A stretch of 64,000 bases of DNA from Oegoconia quadripuncta (lineage: Eukaryota; Arthropoda; Insecta; Lepidoptera; Autostichidae). The stretch's first letter is position 1; the number at the start of each line of letters is the position of its first letter. The notes under the pieces were generated by a model. It saw nothing but the letters and a program-made list of their open reading frames with translations, searched no databases and was not told where the DNA came from. Made by a program: the position numbers and the translations under genes. The stretch spans positions 5,255,501 to 5,319,500 of the forward strand of contig OX438754.1 of assembly GCA_949316235.1 (NCBI GenBank), written 5' to 3'. Of the stretch, positions 46,301-58,470 are shown in pieces.

Positions 46301-49300
46301 TGACAAATAACCAGTATTGCAACGCAAAGTATCGCGCTTTTACCGACTCCAGTACGTCTCTTAGTACATCTAAAATGGCAGGACACTACACTGATGTCAT
46401 GAGTAAGCTCTGACGAACCAGTAACTGCTTTTAACTAACTTAGCTTTTAGGCTTTTCGGGCGCAGGTCAGAGCGATTTTTTTGATTTATTCTGTATTTAA
46501 AAAGAATTCTTAATATATTTGAAGTACGACCGTTTACCTGAACAACCGACTTCTTTTCAGTTCCAATTTAATTGTGTCCATTGTCCACTTATACTTATAC
46601 ATACAGGTTTGTGTCGCTAAATGGGTCAAATAAATGATACTTATTCTTATGGACAAATGCAGTAACAGAGTGTAAGCCGATGAAAGAGATGGTCCGTAGT
46701 CAAAAAATAAAAAATAACCGCCATTTTACTGGATTCTCAATTATAAAAACGGTGGACCTTTTTATCAATAATTTGAAAGTCTCGATAATAATCCCTCCGC
46801 CAACAAAACTTTGAGGATGATGGACAAATCATTCAGTGATCCATGAATTTACTTTGGAATTATTTTTTTTCACTGATATAGGAATAAATGTATAGCGCCA
46901 CCTTTAAATTCACTACCATAATGAGACATCATATAGAATGAATATTTTGTTTAAATAGTTGTGTGTACTAGCAATTTGAAAGTGGGATTTAATTGATATT
47001 GAAACCAATTAATGTTTTAATAACATTTGAGCATTTGAAACTTAGCACATTCAAAATGAACATAAGCTTAATACTATAATAACAATAGGTACTATTATCG
47101 TTTGTGACTTAAGGGGTTACTAACTAAATATTTATGAAACATTGTAACAGTTCTTGCCGCGACTAATATTTTTTACAAAAACTACAAACATCTTTTTTAA
47201 AACGGTCAACCTACATTTCAAGCTCGTTTTTTTTTTGCCTTTCTGATATGTATCGTCATTACTCCAGTCTGCCCGTGTTCATTGCATTTTTAACTAAAAT
47301 TATTAATTGTAGAGTAATAATGATCGCGAAAGAGCTATTCTATTAATTATTGAGAAAAATATTAATCGCCAAAGAACCCATCGCTGAAGAACCCGTTTCA
47401 ATTAACATGCAGAAAAATAATAAGCGCGAAAAAACCGTTGAAAAATTATAAATAAAAATAACAATCGCGGAAGAACCCGTTACATTGTTCCATATTTAAG
47501 CTATATTATTGTCAGAAACTTTAATGTGGCAGACCAAAATCCTGCCAAGACCATGGTCTTTCTTTAACACATAAACACAATTTATTCTAGTACCCAACGC
47601 GTAACACTAGTAGGAAATCATTGCTTACAATACAGTGACCAGTATTTAATAGATTTAACTTTGGTATTTACTAATTAATAACAATATAGTTATAAAGAAA
47701 AAAAATCTTATTATAAAGTATAAAAATCCTAAAAATACAAAAAAGGAATGAATAAATGCATTAATATAAACTAGTTTAGCTTTTATATTTTTTTTTCAAT
47801 GACTAAAGACTAAGTGAAAACTATTTCTTTATTTCAACATCAAAAATTTAATATATCAAAAACATATTACTTTAAATGTATCGATACAAATAGAAGTTGC
47901 ATCCTAATTTTTGCAGCGTTCTCTGAAATAACATGACTTATTTTTTCATAAAAAAAAGCAAAATATATTTCAAATGAATTTTGTTAGGTTTTAATCAAGA
48001 TATCTCTTAGAACTTTTAGTCTTTGGTCATAATTTTTTATTCTCACAATATATTAGTCTAAAGCATAACATTAGGTAACCTATTTTAATTCAAAGTACTA
48101 CTGACTATGTAGTTTTGACTTTTCATATTACTAGTCGATTTTATTTTGAAGTCATATCTACTTATATTATGTCGAAACTTTAAGATTGACTCTATTTTGC
48201 TCGCATGTAACAAATATATAGTATGTATTATTTAGATCAGTGTTGATTACCTTCTCGATAATCAAAACTGATCTATTTAAAAAATTCAGTGGAAAAGCAA
48301 GAGTAAGTATAATTTTTAAACTTGATAGAAGTCTTTAGAACTTTACTCATAGTTTTATCATCAAAGAGCCTTGGTTCGATAATCGACACAGTAGCACAAG
48401 TTTCTTAACTGCGTAATTTAAAAAACAATAAAAATTTAAACCTACATCTATAAAATTATATAATTCTGTAAACCCAATAGAAAAACGCAAAGAAAAACTT
48501 ATAAAAAGGAATCTGCGATGGCGTGTAAGGAACGCGGAGGAGGATAGTTGTGAACAATGCACACGAGTGACTAAAACTGATGCAGGCACAAACGCATTCG
48601 GTGCATGGTATAGAAAATTTGTCATACTGATAGTTCTTACTATTGACTAACGCACAGTAACTCCGAGATACATATACCATGGTATGTAAGCGAACAGGTC
48701 AGTTGGTGAAATGGATTAATTATCTAGAACCTAATCACAATATATGTCACTATAGAATCGGACGGATCTTACTGACTCACGTTTTAGGATTCTGTTGTGA
48801 CGTTTACTGCGATAAGGTCCTAGAGTGCATGCATGAATCCATTTTCCAAATCTACTTGTTCTATAACCTAGGAAGGAATATATAAACAATTTGTCACTAG
48901 AACAAATCAATTACGGATCAGTAGAGAACAGAAAATAGAATTGCATAAGAAATGGAATACGTGACAATTTAGTTCACACCGAGATGAGAGCGATAAAGAG
49001 AATGAAGAATGGGGTTTTATCCGAGCCCATGTTAGACATTACATAGAAGCTGAAAAATCAATCGCCACACATGTCACTCCACGAGGCTTTTAGAAACTGT
49101 CGAAATTAATCTACTTATATGGCAAGTATGGTACTTTGTATATTCTCTTATAAAAACATAACCTAGCCTATAACCATCGCACTGTTTAAACGAATCGATT
49201 GACACCATATTGTTTAAAATCCATCCAGCGTTTTGGATGTGTGTGAAAAAATTCCACGCGTAAAAAACATAACTCTGTCTTCGTAGCGCAGTCGGGAAAT

Positions 49301-49870
49301 CTATGTCGTCCAACCCTCGCTTGGTTTGGTATTACTCTATCACACTCGTATCGGAAACGACCAGCTTAAACAATATGGGATAACGACAGTCATGAACATC
49401 AGCACACAGGTAGTCCACTGCTGGACATAGGCCTCCAAAGCGCGTCACAGAGTCAGATTTTCGGTATAACGCGTTAAATCGCATCTAGCCGCTCAAAATA
49501 GATAGAGTTGTATAGGAAAACTCATAATCGAGGTTGGACTATCCATTATCAATTTTCAATACAAATGTGTAATAAAATCACATGTGACTGGTACACAATT
49601 TCATCATCATCGGATACGAATAAAATTTATCTATGCTTCACCAAAGAAAAAAACAGAGGGTTTTTGAGGCCTAAATTTTGAAAACATTTGACTTGTAGAA
49701 GAAGCACAGTGAAACAGTATTCCAATCCGAATAAAAATACGCATTATTTAATAAAAATATGTAACGATCACTATTTTTAGTCTAACGATTGTGAGGACTC
49801 TTAAATAGCTAATAAAAAAATAATGGCAAATATTTAAAAATCTAAGCGAAAAAGCAAATTCTCCATACAA
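46300..49870. other. Largest exon-free stretch (3.6 kb)
   Basis: Low-complexity and AT-rich. Poorly conserved short frames (48347-48680, 49074-49313) have no recognisable domain. A trace of a LINE tail ('ccactgctggacataggcct') lies at 49408-49430. No W-x-C/H-x-H pattern was found on either strand. Confidence 0.55.
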
Positions 49871-49873
49871 TTC

Positions 49874-50073
49874 TCATTCATGCGTATGCACGTCGTAGAT
49901 ATGCTCCACGGTTCTCTGGAACATCTTTAGCTTCGCACGACACTTCTTGCTCATTCTTCTCGAACAATACCATGTGCTGTGTCCAGAGAAGTCGCACATG
50001 AAATTGGTGTTATATGTATGACCTTCTATCAGGAGCAAATGTCGACCAGAAGGCAGTGGAACCAAACTGTAAC
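49874..50073 (-). CDS. mod(mdg4): FLYWCH alternative terminal exon 23 (PLPxG type)
   Basis: Acceptor CAATTTTGCAG at 50074-50076, first bases GT, 65 residues. Motifs: YSLVPLPSGRHLLLIEGHTY, TWYCSRRMSKKC, DVHTHE then stop. It shares PLPSGRHLL almost exactly with the exons at 43353 and 44525, although about 5 kb of exon-free DNA separates it from them. All ligands are present. Confidence 0.87.
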
Positions 50074-50219
50074 CTGCAAAATTGGAACTGTTATTGAAAA
50101 TGTTCTCATCTTTCATATATACTTATTAGTTATCATAAGAACTTAGTAGTGTATTTAGTCCCTTATTGTAAAGTACTAGGTAAATTACGTCAGTAATATA
50201 CCACAGATCTTTAGTTTTG

Positions 50220-50375
50220 ACGACCGGTGGATGTGGTGCCTTCGAAACCAAGGGTTGTGGGTTCGAAATAGGACTAGGTAAATGTTTGTGTGATGAATAC
50301 GAACATTTGTTTCCGAGTCATGTATATTTATACATAGTAGCTTTACCTAGTTTGGGACGAGGTAATAGGTGTAAG
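50220..50375 (+). repeat. SINE-C, degraded
   Basis: 'gggttgtgggttcgaaatag', 'tttgtgtgatgaatacgaac', 'gtttgggacgaggtaatagg' in family order. Confidence 0.75.
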
Positions 50376-51472
50376 GGAACATATAGTTTAAAGTTCAGTT
50401 TCTATATTTAATTGTTTATTTAAATGTCGAGATCACATATTAGATGACGAGATATACAAACATCATCGTTGTTTACACATTAAAGTTAAATATTTAAAAA
50501 AAAAAACAATTATTTTGCGTAAATTTATAAAAAAGAGAACAAAATTAAACATCGCAATAAAATATAATTTATCATATATATTTAAAATTTAATAAACATC
50601 TTAACTTGTAACTAAATTCTTCGTTACAGATATCACAATAAAATGGTGATTTTATTGTGTCATTGATAAATTTAGCACCAAAAATTTTACTCAATAGCTG
50701 AAATTAATCAATAACCAGTTATACACGCAGATGATGGTAAAGCGCCACATTCTTTTATGTCGTTATTATGTATTTTTCAGTCTATTCCTGAGTTTTTACT
50801 TATTCAGGACAAATTCTCTCATAAAACTCTGCCTTAATTGTTAATTAAGTAACACCATCACTGTCCTAACATTTGTAGTAGGCTTAACTATCTAAATAAA
50901 CTTTATATATTTTTTTATTTATATTTTATTTTATTTCAAAATCCTGTATTCACCCGCCGGTCCACTGCGTTGAGCTTAAGTAGCAGAAGGCATATATTGT
51001 GTTTTCTCTGTATATATCACCAGTCACATTACAATTTACGAAAGCCATCGAAGCGCTTTCTTGATGTTAGGAATGTGCAAATATTTGAATGGCAAATTAC
51101 TAGAATAATCTACATATTCGAACAATGGCTACTAATTACAAATACGAAAATAATATCATAAAACTTAATCTACACGAAGAAGAATAGGTAAGATGTAGGA
51201 TTCATTTAAAATTCGGTTAATTCAACCCGACACCGTTCGAGTCGATCGGTTGTATTCGACTGTTCTTTCGTCGAGTTCACCCCGAGATTAGTCGAATAAG
51301 TCGATGCGAAATCGCGCACCGCAACTTGACACTATGCCGTATCTATAAGGTTCATAATTGGGCGTCCGCTACTTGAAAATATCCTAGCTCAACGCAGCAA
51401 ACGCATAAGACTTAAGTTCACAAATTGCGTCTAATTCTTCTTCGCCCCATCTTTAGTTTCTTCTTTACTAAT

Positions 51473-51654
51473 TTAGTGATTGTGCGTTATATTAGTTTCC
51501 AAATTTATAAGTTTATTGTTTATGGTGATTACGAAGGCATTGCAGGCGGTGAGCGGTCTATATTTACAGTACCAGCGCTTCTTCATTCTGTCGCTACGTC
51601 GACAATGAAAGACGTGGTTACCCCAATATATGACAGTCTTGCCAATGCGACATT
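51473..51654 (-). CDS. mod(mdg4): FLYWCH terminal exon 24, short divergent form
   Basis: Acceptor ATTTTCAG at 51655-51657, first bases AA, 59 residues. It has no long ATG frame, and a plus-strand frame at 51425-51658 is its shadow. Motifs: CRIGKTVIYWGNHVFHC, RWYCKYRPLTAC (Cys29, Cys37), ITHNH and TAA. The stretch before G-K is only three residues against eight or nine in the others. The first strand of the fold is therefore truncated, or the common exon supplies it. Spacing of W-Y-C, C and H-N-H is normal, so I am fairly sure of the family. Confidence 0.74.
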
Positions 51655-52390
51655 CTGAAAATGTAATATTGTTAAAATTTAGGACTATTCTGTGTAACTG
51701 ATTAAAAGGAGTGTGTCCGTCCGTTTATCGCAGTCTCCGCCATCTTTGCATGGAATTTAATAGATTTCAAAGAGATCTTACACTAACTTTAAGCTTACAC
51801 ATAGTTAGACCTCAAAAAGGAAACAAAATTTTAAGCGTCCGTGGCTTGGTTGGACGTGTCTTAATGGAATCAAATATGAAGTCGTTAACAACCTGACCTT
51901 TCTAACATTGCAATGAAAATTATTTTGAATATTATTCCACTATATAATGATAATGAACTTATAATGTTATCCATAGTTTTCAGTTAGGTACTAACTTAAT
52001 TTTGCGGTTCGTAAATACCTGATTTAAAAACGATAAGGTTGAAAGTAGAAGGCATGACAACGTGAGATCTCGTTGAAATGCAAATAAGACATGACGTAAC
52101 TAGACGGTTTCGTCGCTGCTATTTGGCTACAAACCCCAAAAAGTAGATATTAGGATTAAAACAAAATATTTAGGCATAACTCTACTACATGGAACAGCAG
52201 TGAAATTTGCCAACTAAGCCACGAATTTTTAGAGGATCGCTTATTTTATTTATTAAAAATAAATGTGCGTAGATTTAAGTAATTTTGTTTTGTATTTATA
52301 TTTTCTTTTGTTATGTCACATGGTTCTATATATATACTTTGCAATCCATACATAACGTTGTTTGTAGTTTACGACCTGTACACAATAAAT

Positions 52391-52677
52391 TCATCTGCAC
52401 CGCCTAGATCTAATTTTAGTATATTTTCCTTGTTTCAAAATAAATTGCCCCGGTGGATGGTTATGATTCAGCGTGGCCTTAACTAATTCTCCGTTACATA
52501 TGGTTATCCGTCCCCTACACCCTTTGGGTGCGTGAGTGGAACAGCGCCAACTTGATACAACTCCTGGGTTATATGCTGCATCTCTATTGCTTTTTGTCGG
52601 CGTAAAATAATATGTGTACTGTTTGTATAAAGCCAACAGGCGGCCAGCTTGAGATTTGATGAAAGTCACTCCGTACC
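52391..52677 (-). CDS. mod(mdg4): FLYWCH alternative terminal exon 25 (NxYTY type, PPG tail)
   Basis: Acceptor ATAATTTTTCAG at 52678-52680, first bases GG, 94 residues opening YGVTFIKSQAGRLLALYKQY. Then SSWRCSTHAPKGC, NHNHPPGQF and a tail with KQGKYTKI followed by RSRRCR. The stretch between Y-T-Y and W-R-C is long (about 20 residues). A minus-strand AATAAA lies near 52245-52250. Its tail matches those of the exons at 31285, 56073 and 60640, with six extra basic residues at the end. Confidence 0.87.
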
Positions 52678-52964
52678 CTGAAAAATTATGAAAGTTGCCA
52701 TTTACATAAAACAATGATAATTGATGAATAGTGTTCCCAATTGATCCGTTTTACTTGTTGCGTACAAGTATAGGCTGTTGTTGTATTGTATGCTAACAAT
52801 ATCAGGAAACAGACGATAATCTTGAGTATTATTTTCGAGTGCAATGTCTTATACAAATGGCATGAATCGAGAGGTGTCTACCCGACTGCGGCGAAGCCAA
52901 AAATGGAGGGTTATGTGTTTGGCCTGTATGTATCCAGAGAGAGCTGTCATGGATTTAACCCTTA

Positions 52965-53229
52965 TACAGGGTGAATTTGAATACATGTAATTCTTGTTTA
53001 CTGTTTACTGTTTCCTGATTACGAACAACTTTCCCCAAGGAACCATAGCCGAATTCGATCAAAAAATTTTCGATCTCCCATACAAAGTAAACATTCTGAA
53101 ACCACCTTTAGTATGGAAGACCAACAATATCCGGCTGAACTCGGCTATGGTTCCTAGTGGAAAGTTGTTCGTAATTAGGAGTGGCGTCACCATTTACTGG
53201 GAATTACACGAATTCAAATTCACCCTGTA
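52965..53229. mobile_element. MITE 'CAGGGTGAATTTGAAT', copy 2
   Basis: Ends TACAGGGTGAATTTGAAT and ATTCAAATTCACCCTGTA are near-perfect inverted repeats. The interior matches 14106-14344 ('ggaaccatagccgaattc'). The open frames at 52994-53396 run across it and are spurious. Confidence 0.87.
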
Positions 53230-54013
53230 TAATTGCGCGGGGTTCATTTGGACCCCAGTGTACATTCAAAGTTGTGTCATTTCTCAAATTTTGTAACTTA
53301 CTTATCTACGCGTCCAGTAACTTCCTAAACTGCTCATTACTTAATAGTTCACTTAAACGTGTGTCTCATAATTCCTTTGATGTGTCTGAGAAGTGAGTCT
53401 GGGGTTCAAACGCATCCAGCGCGAGCACTTTCGTGACTTTTTTGGAAGTGACATTTTTGTTCAATCATTGTAAAAACATATGAAGGGAAGAATGGAAACT
53501 AAGAGAACTGAATCTTCAGCGATACCTCCTTCATCAACTTCTAAAGGCAGACGTGAAAATGAAATCACGACGCCCAAATTTGTAAGGACCTTTTGTCTAT
53601 GCTATGTGTTGATTGTCTACAAAAAAATATAGTTTCTAAATTGTAACGTGTGCCATTATTACTTTAATAATACCCTAAGTATGTTGTTGTTGATTTTTCA
53701 GATTCCTAAATAAAATACTCAATTTTTGTAGGATTAAAACTAACTGTGAGTTTTTAGGCGCGAGAAGGCCAAGCATACGTCGCCTTAAGTCGAAAAGATG
53801 CGTGAAGGCTCTGCCATTTGTGCTCTTAACATGATCACAACTCTGCAACTCTTTAACTCACAATAGTTAACCTGAAAGTAAAACACTGGAAATAAAAAAA
53901 ATATTTAAAAAACTAAAAAACACGACTGCGGTGCGAAAAATGTTCAAAATTAATTTATATAGTAAAAAGAAAAAAAATACTGTGTCACACTGTACGGGCA
54001 TAAAATTCATACC

Positions 54014-54243
54014 TCAGCGCTGAATGAAGCGACGTTTTGTATTCGGTGGGTGGGTGTGAACAAAATTACCCCTAACCAATTTCGATTTGAATGTCATAAT
54101 CTTTCCTCTACACCCTTTCGTCCCATGCGTAGAGCATCGCCAATGGCGTATGAGCCCACCTTGTAGGGTATCTCGAACGTAATACGTATAACTGTTATGA
54201 AACATCAATTGCCGGCCATTTTTCGATCTGACGTAATGAAGAT
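54014..54243 (-). CDS. mod(mdg4): FLYWCH alternative terminal exon 26 (NxYTY type)
   Basis: Acceptor TATATTTTCAG at 54244-54246, first bases AT, 75 residues opening LHYVRSKNGRQLMFHNSYTY. Then RHWRCSTHGTKGC and VHTHPPNTKRRFIQR. It keeps the P-P after the last His, but its tail is basic and has lost the G-x-Y-x-K-I ending of its relatives. Most similar to 52391 in the C-S-T-H-x-x-K-G-C-R-G segment. Probably a tandem pair. Confidence 0.86.
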
Positions 54244-54385
54244 CTGAAAATATAAATAACTCTTTTTAAGTCTTCTAGGCTACCGTCACCGAGCATGCAA
54301 CGAAGAAACAACCAATGAAGCCTGAATGAAGCTTCTGTGTGACTGCGACGCCATGGCCGTAAGGACGTATACGTTATTTGCGTAA

Positions 54386-54616
54386 GGGGTATCCCGAACC
54401 CAGAGACTACATGATGTTTTCACTAACCTGTGTCATAAAGCTTATGAAGTCTATAAGTTGGCAGAGAGAGCGAAAACAGGGGACAAAAGATCCCGATTGG
54501 GTCGAAGTGCCTTTGGGCATATGTCCAACCCCACTGGTGGTCAGATCATAAATTATGCTTCAAATCTTCACATGAATTGGAAAACGATGGTCCAGAGGGA
54601 GAGGCAATTTCTTTAA
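54386..54616 (+). other. Unassigned 76-codon open frame
   Basis: After a TAA at 54383, the plus strand is open to a TAA at 54614. It includes LCHKAYEVYKLAERAKTG and RSRLGRSAFGHMSNPTGG. It is richer in Lys/Arg/Gly than chance AT-rich DNA and uses balanced codons. There is no ATG near its start and no obvious splice acceptor. Possibly a fragment of a transposon protein. I do not recognise it. Confidence 0.35.
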
Positions 54617-54922
54617 TTTCCAATAATGTGAGTAACTAGTAATTCGTCCACTGAGAAGCTTTTCAACGTGAGATTGGAAAGCCTGTTTTTTATGAAGCAT
54701 TTCTGACATTATACTCTGTGTAGAGGGTCCACCTCGGTCCACGCATATATGTATACAAAATGTTCAATGTGATGTCAACGGGCTGGCAAAGTCGCAACTT
54801 CTGTCATTGCACGTGTAAAATATATGGATGTTTTCATTTATATTTACCAAAAAAAATGTATTCGTGTAGTATATCAACCATCAGCACTAGTAGTATAAGT
54901 TAAGCTATGAACGTTTATAGCG

Positions 54923-55035
54923 TAAGTATAAACGTTTATTGTCGCGCGAGATAATATTTGTCCTGCTCATTCTCTTGGACGAAATATACAACTATTCCAC
55001 TCTCACCTCTTTGTCGCGCGCGACAAAGACAATAA
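54923..55035 (+). repeat. Repeat with GTCGCGCG motifs, copy 2
   Basis: 'tattgtcgcgcgagataata', 'tgtcctgctcattctcttgg', 'tttgtcgcgcgcgacaaaga'. Both copies lie near SINE-B-like sequence. Confidence 0.78.
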
Positions 55036-56072
55036 TCAAGTCAGAAGCAGATTAATGAATACTACAGCTTTTCCACGTCTATTTTAGGGTTTCGTAGTCA
55101 AAAACGAACCTTATAGTTTCACCGTGTCCGTCTGTCCGCAATATATTAAGCTATAAAGTGCCAATTTTGTTAGAGTCGAACAATGTCGTCGTCGTCCCCC
55201 CGATACGTCGAAAGCTAACCCAGCTACGTAGGCTTTAAAAAGTTAATGAGTAGGAGTCGAAAAATATTTACACTGCGCGTGGCCCGACACGCACTTGGCC
55301 GGTTTATAATTTTCTGTTAGATTGTTAAAGATGGAAATTTGTCTCGTTATTACGAGTCGTTGTCGTTATTCTATTGAATAACAGAAATTACGACGTAGCC
55401 AGCTTTGAATTAGATTATCGAAAACAAACTTATAATGTTTTTACTAAATTTATATTAACAGTATCTTAGATAAAAACAAGCTATGCTAGCAAAACATTAT
55501 GCGTGATTAATAAATTTATAATTTGGAAGAAAAATATTTACTAATTTTATTAGGTAATTTACACAATAACTACAATATACTATGTATGGGTGCTAATTTC
55601 CATTTCGCCCTTGTTTTATTTAAGATCAACCATGACGGAATTAAGTGCATCTTACATGAAAAAGATGCTTTCGTATCGAGAGCAATTGAAATAGGCCAAG
55701 TTGGGAACGGGAAATAATATAGGTTTCTTGTATCAATTTATTTTACTTTCATTTATTGAAGAGGGCTTGTATACTCTGAATATTAATATGGGTAAGTGCC
55801 ATCCCACCTCATTCCCTATTCAAGCCGTTTCAATTATCCCCATTTGGAGGAGATGGGATTGGGGGCAATTGAAACGATCGGTTTAGGGGGGAGTCACCGT
55901 CAGTGATTCATCATAATATTATATAGAATCTATATTTTGGCATCTTTTTCATCATAACAACCACATATGGTATGCCATATTTTGGCATAGAAATCAGTAT
56001 AGTAACAACTGCATTCCCGCGGGCTTTCAACAACACTGCCAAAACCCAGCGCTCAGTTTGACTTAGATAATA

Positions 56073-56320
56073 CTAAATTTTTATATACTGCCCCTCGTGG
56101 ATACAATACTTAGCCGGAGGGTGTGTGTGCTTATTCTCCATTCCAACTATAGCGAAGTTCTCATTTAGTTTCAGCTTAGCGTTGCAGCCTCTACAATTGT
56201 GCGTGGAGCAATACCAGTCGAAATACTTGGTCTTCTTGCATTGCTTCTTACAGTAATATGTGTACTCATTGTACATTACTATGTGTTTCCCTGTGTACCG
56301 GGATTTTGCCAGAAGGATCA
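56073..56320 (-). CDS. mod(mdg4): FLYWCH alternative terminal exon 27 (NxYTY type, PPA tail)
   Basis: Acceptor TGCTTTCCAG at 56321-56323, first bases TG, 81 residues opening ILLAKSRYTGKHIVMYNEY. Then DWYCSTHNCRGC, NKHTHPPAKY and a tail ending EGQYIKI. W-Y-C is seen here although its relatives use W-R-C. A Tc1-type transposon begins 47 bases upstream of the acceptor (56370), so it lies in the intron near the branch point. Confidence 0.86.
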
Positions 56321-56369
56321 CTGGAAAGCAAAATATGTGATTAGATTGGGAATCGGACAGATATAACTA

Positions 56370-57923
56370 CACTGGGCCGCAAAAATAACGGGTCACTTAG
56401 AAAAACCGCGATATCTCCCAAAGTTATGTACATAGATCCCTCGTATAAATAATATGTTATAGGCAGATAAGTGGCACTTATTATACATTTCAAAAAAGGT
56501 TACATTTGAACAAGCTATAGCTTAAAAAAAAAATTCGGAATTTTGAAAATTATCAAATTTCGAATTTTTTATAAAAGAATATTTTTAGCTTATGTTTCAA
56601 ACCAAGCTATCATTATAAACAGCTTTTTGGTCTGGTCTCAGTATCTTGTGCATCAACATGTCATTATCTCCTGAAGAATGTACACGAATTATCACCATGG
56701 TACAAGAAGGAAGGAGTCAGCGGAGTACTGCTAGAACAGTAGGTGTATCTTTATCCAGGGTCCAAAGAGTACTCCAGCGATTTCAAGAGACCGGCATGAA
56801 CATCAGAAAACCAGGGAATGGCAGGCCAAGGTGCACAACTGTACGAGAAGACCGATTCATCGTGAGCACTATGTTAAGAAATCGACATCTCACGGCTGTT
56901 CAGGTCCGAAATGCCTTCAAGAAGTTCACCACAACAATCTGAGCTCTCACACGATCCTGCGGCGACTTCGTGAAGCTGATATAAAGCCTTATAGGCCAGC
57001 AAATGGCCCTAAACTGCTCAGAGAACATCGAATTGCCAGGTTGCGATTTGCTCGAAAACACATCCGATGGACAGATGAAGATTGGTCCAGGGTTATGTTT
57101 TCCGATGAGTCTAGATTTTGTTTATTCACACACGATGGGAGACGAAGAGTATATAGCCGACCAGGTGAACGTTATCGTCAAGCGTGTTTTGAAGAAAAGG
57201 TGCCATTCGGTGGAGGGTCAATAATGGTATGGGCTGGGATATCTTCAGAGAGTTGTACGGAGTTAGTGATTATAGAAAACGGTTCTTTGACGCCTCTCAG
57301 ATACGTAGAGGAGATTTTAAATGAGCATGTTGATCCTTTCCTGGTGAATATAGGCGCAAATTCCATTGTTATGCACGATAATGCGCGACCACATAGTGCA
57401 TATTTGGTTAACGCGTATATTCAAGACGTCGGTATCACCCGCATGGAATGGCCAGCTCGCAGCCCGGACTTAAATCCCATAGAGCATTTATGGGACGAGC
57501 TCGCGAGATGCGTTAAACAACGCTCTCCAGCTGCAGCTACCTTACGTGAGTTAAGGAGTGCGCTAGTGGAAGAATGGTCAAACATAGACCAAAACCGTAT
57601 TAGAAATTTGGTTTACAGCATGCCACATCGTCTTGATGAAGTGATACGGGCTTGTGGAGGAAATACAAGCTGTTAAAATGTCAGAAAAGCTTTCTTTTTG
57701 CAGATGAACTGTGTTGTTTATTTTTGTTGTCAAAAGTTAGAAGTTGTTTTTTTTTCATTTTTTTAGTTTTAAAATAAAATTATTGAGTTTACAAACATGT
57801 TATGTATTTATTTTATGTATAAGTCAGTCATCTATAACATACTACAGTTTCACGGATTAGTGTTGTGTATTTAGGAAACTATCACACTTTTTATAAGCGA
57901 CCCGGAATTTTTGCGGCCCAGTG
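56370..57923 (+). mobile_element. Tc1-type DNA transposon, near complete
   Basis: Inverted ends CACTGGGCCGCAAAAAT are present at both sides (56370 onward and up to 57923), matching at about 29 of the outer 33 bases. TA dinucleotides flank the element at 56368-56369 and 57924-57925. Length is 1554 bp, normal for the family. It contains one transposase frame in the plus direction. It sits in the intron 5' of exon 27, against a SINE-A fragment. Confidence 0.93.
56658..57676 (+). pseudogene. Tc1 transposase, one frameshift
   Basis: The gene would encode about 340 residues. The first part (from ATG 56658, MSLSPEECTRII, with a helix-turn-helix of the form RSTARTVGVSLSRVQRVLQ and the GRPR hook) is open to 56942. 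The catalytic part continues in another frame to 57676. The break lies near 56920-56930, where one base appears to be missing. Catalytic residues are all visible: FSDESRF, HDNARPH and PIEHLW. With 34 residues between the second Asp and the Glu, this is a DD34E Tc1 enzyme. Recent but inactive as it stands, unless the frameshift is a sequencing error. Confidence 0.9.
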
Positions 57924-57928
57924 TAGTT

Positions 57929-58112
57929 GGTGGTAGGGCATATTAAATGTCCGCCTGGCTAGCTACCACCATCTTATCTAAACCTGGCGCCAAACAGCAA
58001 TGGTAATAGCATTGTTGTTTTCCGGTTGCCAGAGATAAGATAGCCAGTTCCCCAAATATTTGGGTTTCCGGGTCAGTACGCTTTCACCTTCGGCCTCATC
58101 TTCACTTAACAT
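57929..58112 (+). repeat. SINE-A copy beside the Tc1 element
   Basis: 'ggtggtagggcatattaaat' through 'tcatcttcacttaacat'. It begins five bases after the Tc1 right end. Confidence 0.82.
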
Positions 58113-58189
58113 TCCCCGAATTGTCATAGGATACGTTTTATGGTGAAAAATCCAACATAGCGCCATAGCATGTCGTCAGTCTTTCCTGA

Positions 58190-58320
58190 ATCCTACAACC
58201 TTGGGATCTTCAAGATCAGGGTGACGAGGCATCTACTGAGATCAGTTTCATTCATATACGCTCACATTGTCCTTTCCATCAGGTGAGATTGTGGTCAAAC
58301 GCGTATCCAGTTAATCATTT
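58190..58320 (+). pseudogene. LINE ORF2 last codons
   Basis: FPESYNLGIFKIRVTRHLL, then 'gattgtggtcaaacgcgtat'. Inserted between two SINE-A copies. Confidence 0.77.
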
Positions 58321-58325
58321 CATTC

Positions 58326-58470
58326 ATCATGTTCCGGTTGTCAGAGATAAGATAGCCAGTCCTCCAAATGTGTTGGGGTTTCCGGGTCCGTACGCTTCCA
58401 CCTTCGACCTCATCTTCACTTAACATCAGGTGTGATTGAGGTCAAACGCAAACCCGTCGTGCATAAAAAA
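58326..58470 (+). repeat. SINE-A 3' half
   Basis: 'tgttccggttgtcagagata' to 'cccgtcgtgcataaaaaa'. Separated from the previous copy by a LINE fragment. Confidence 0.82.
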
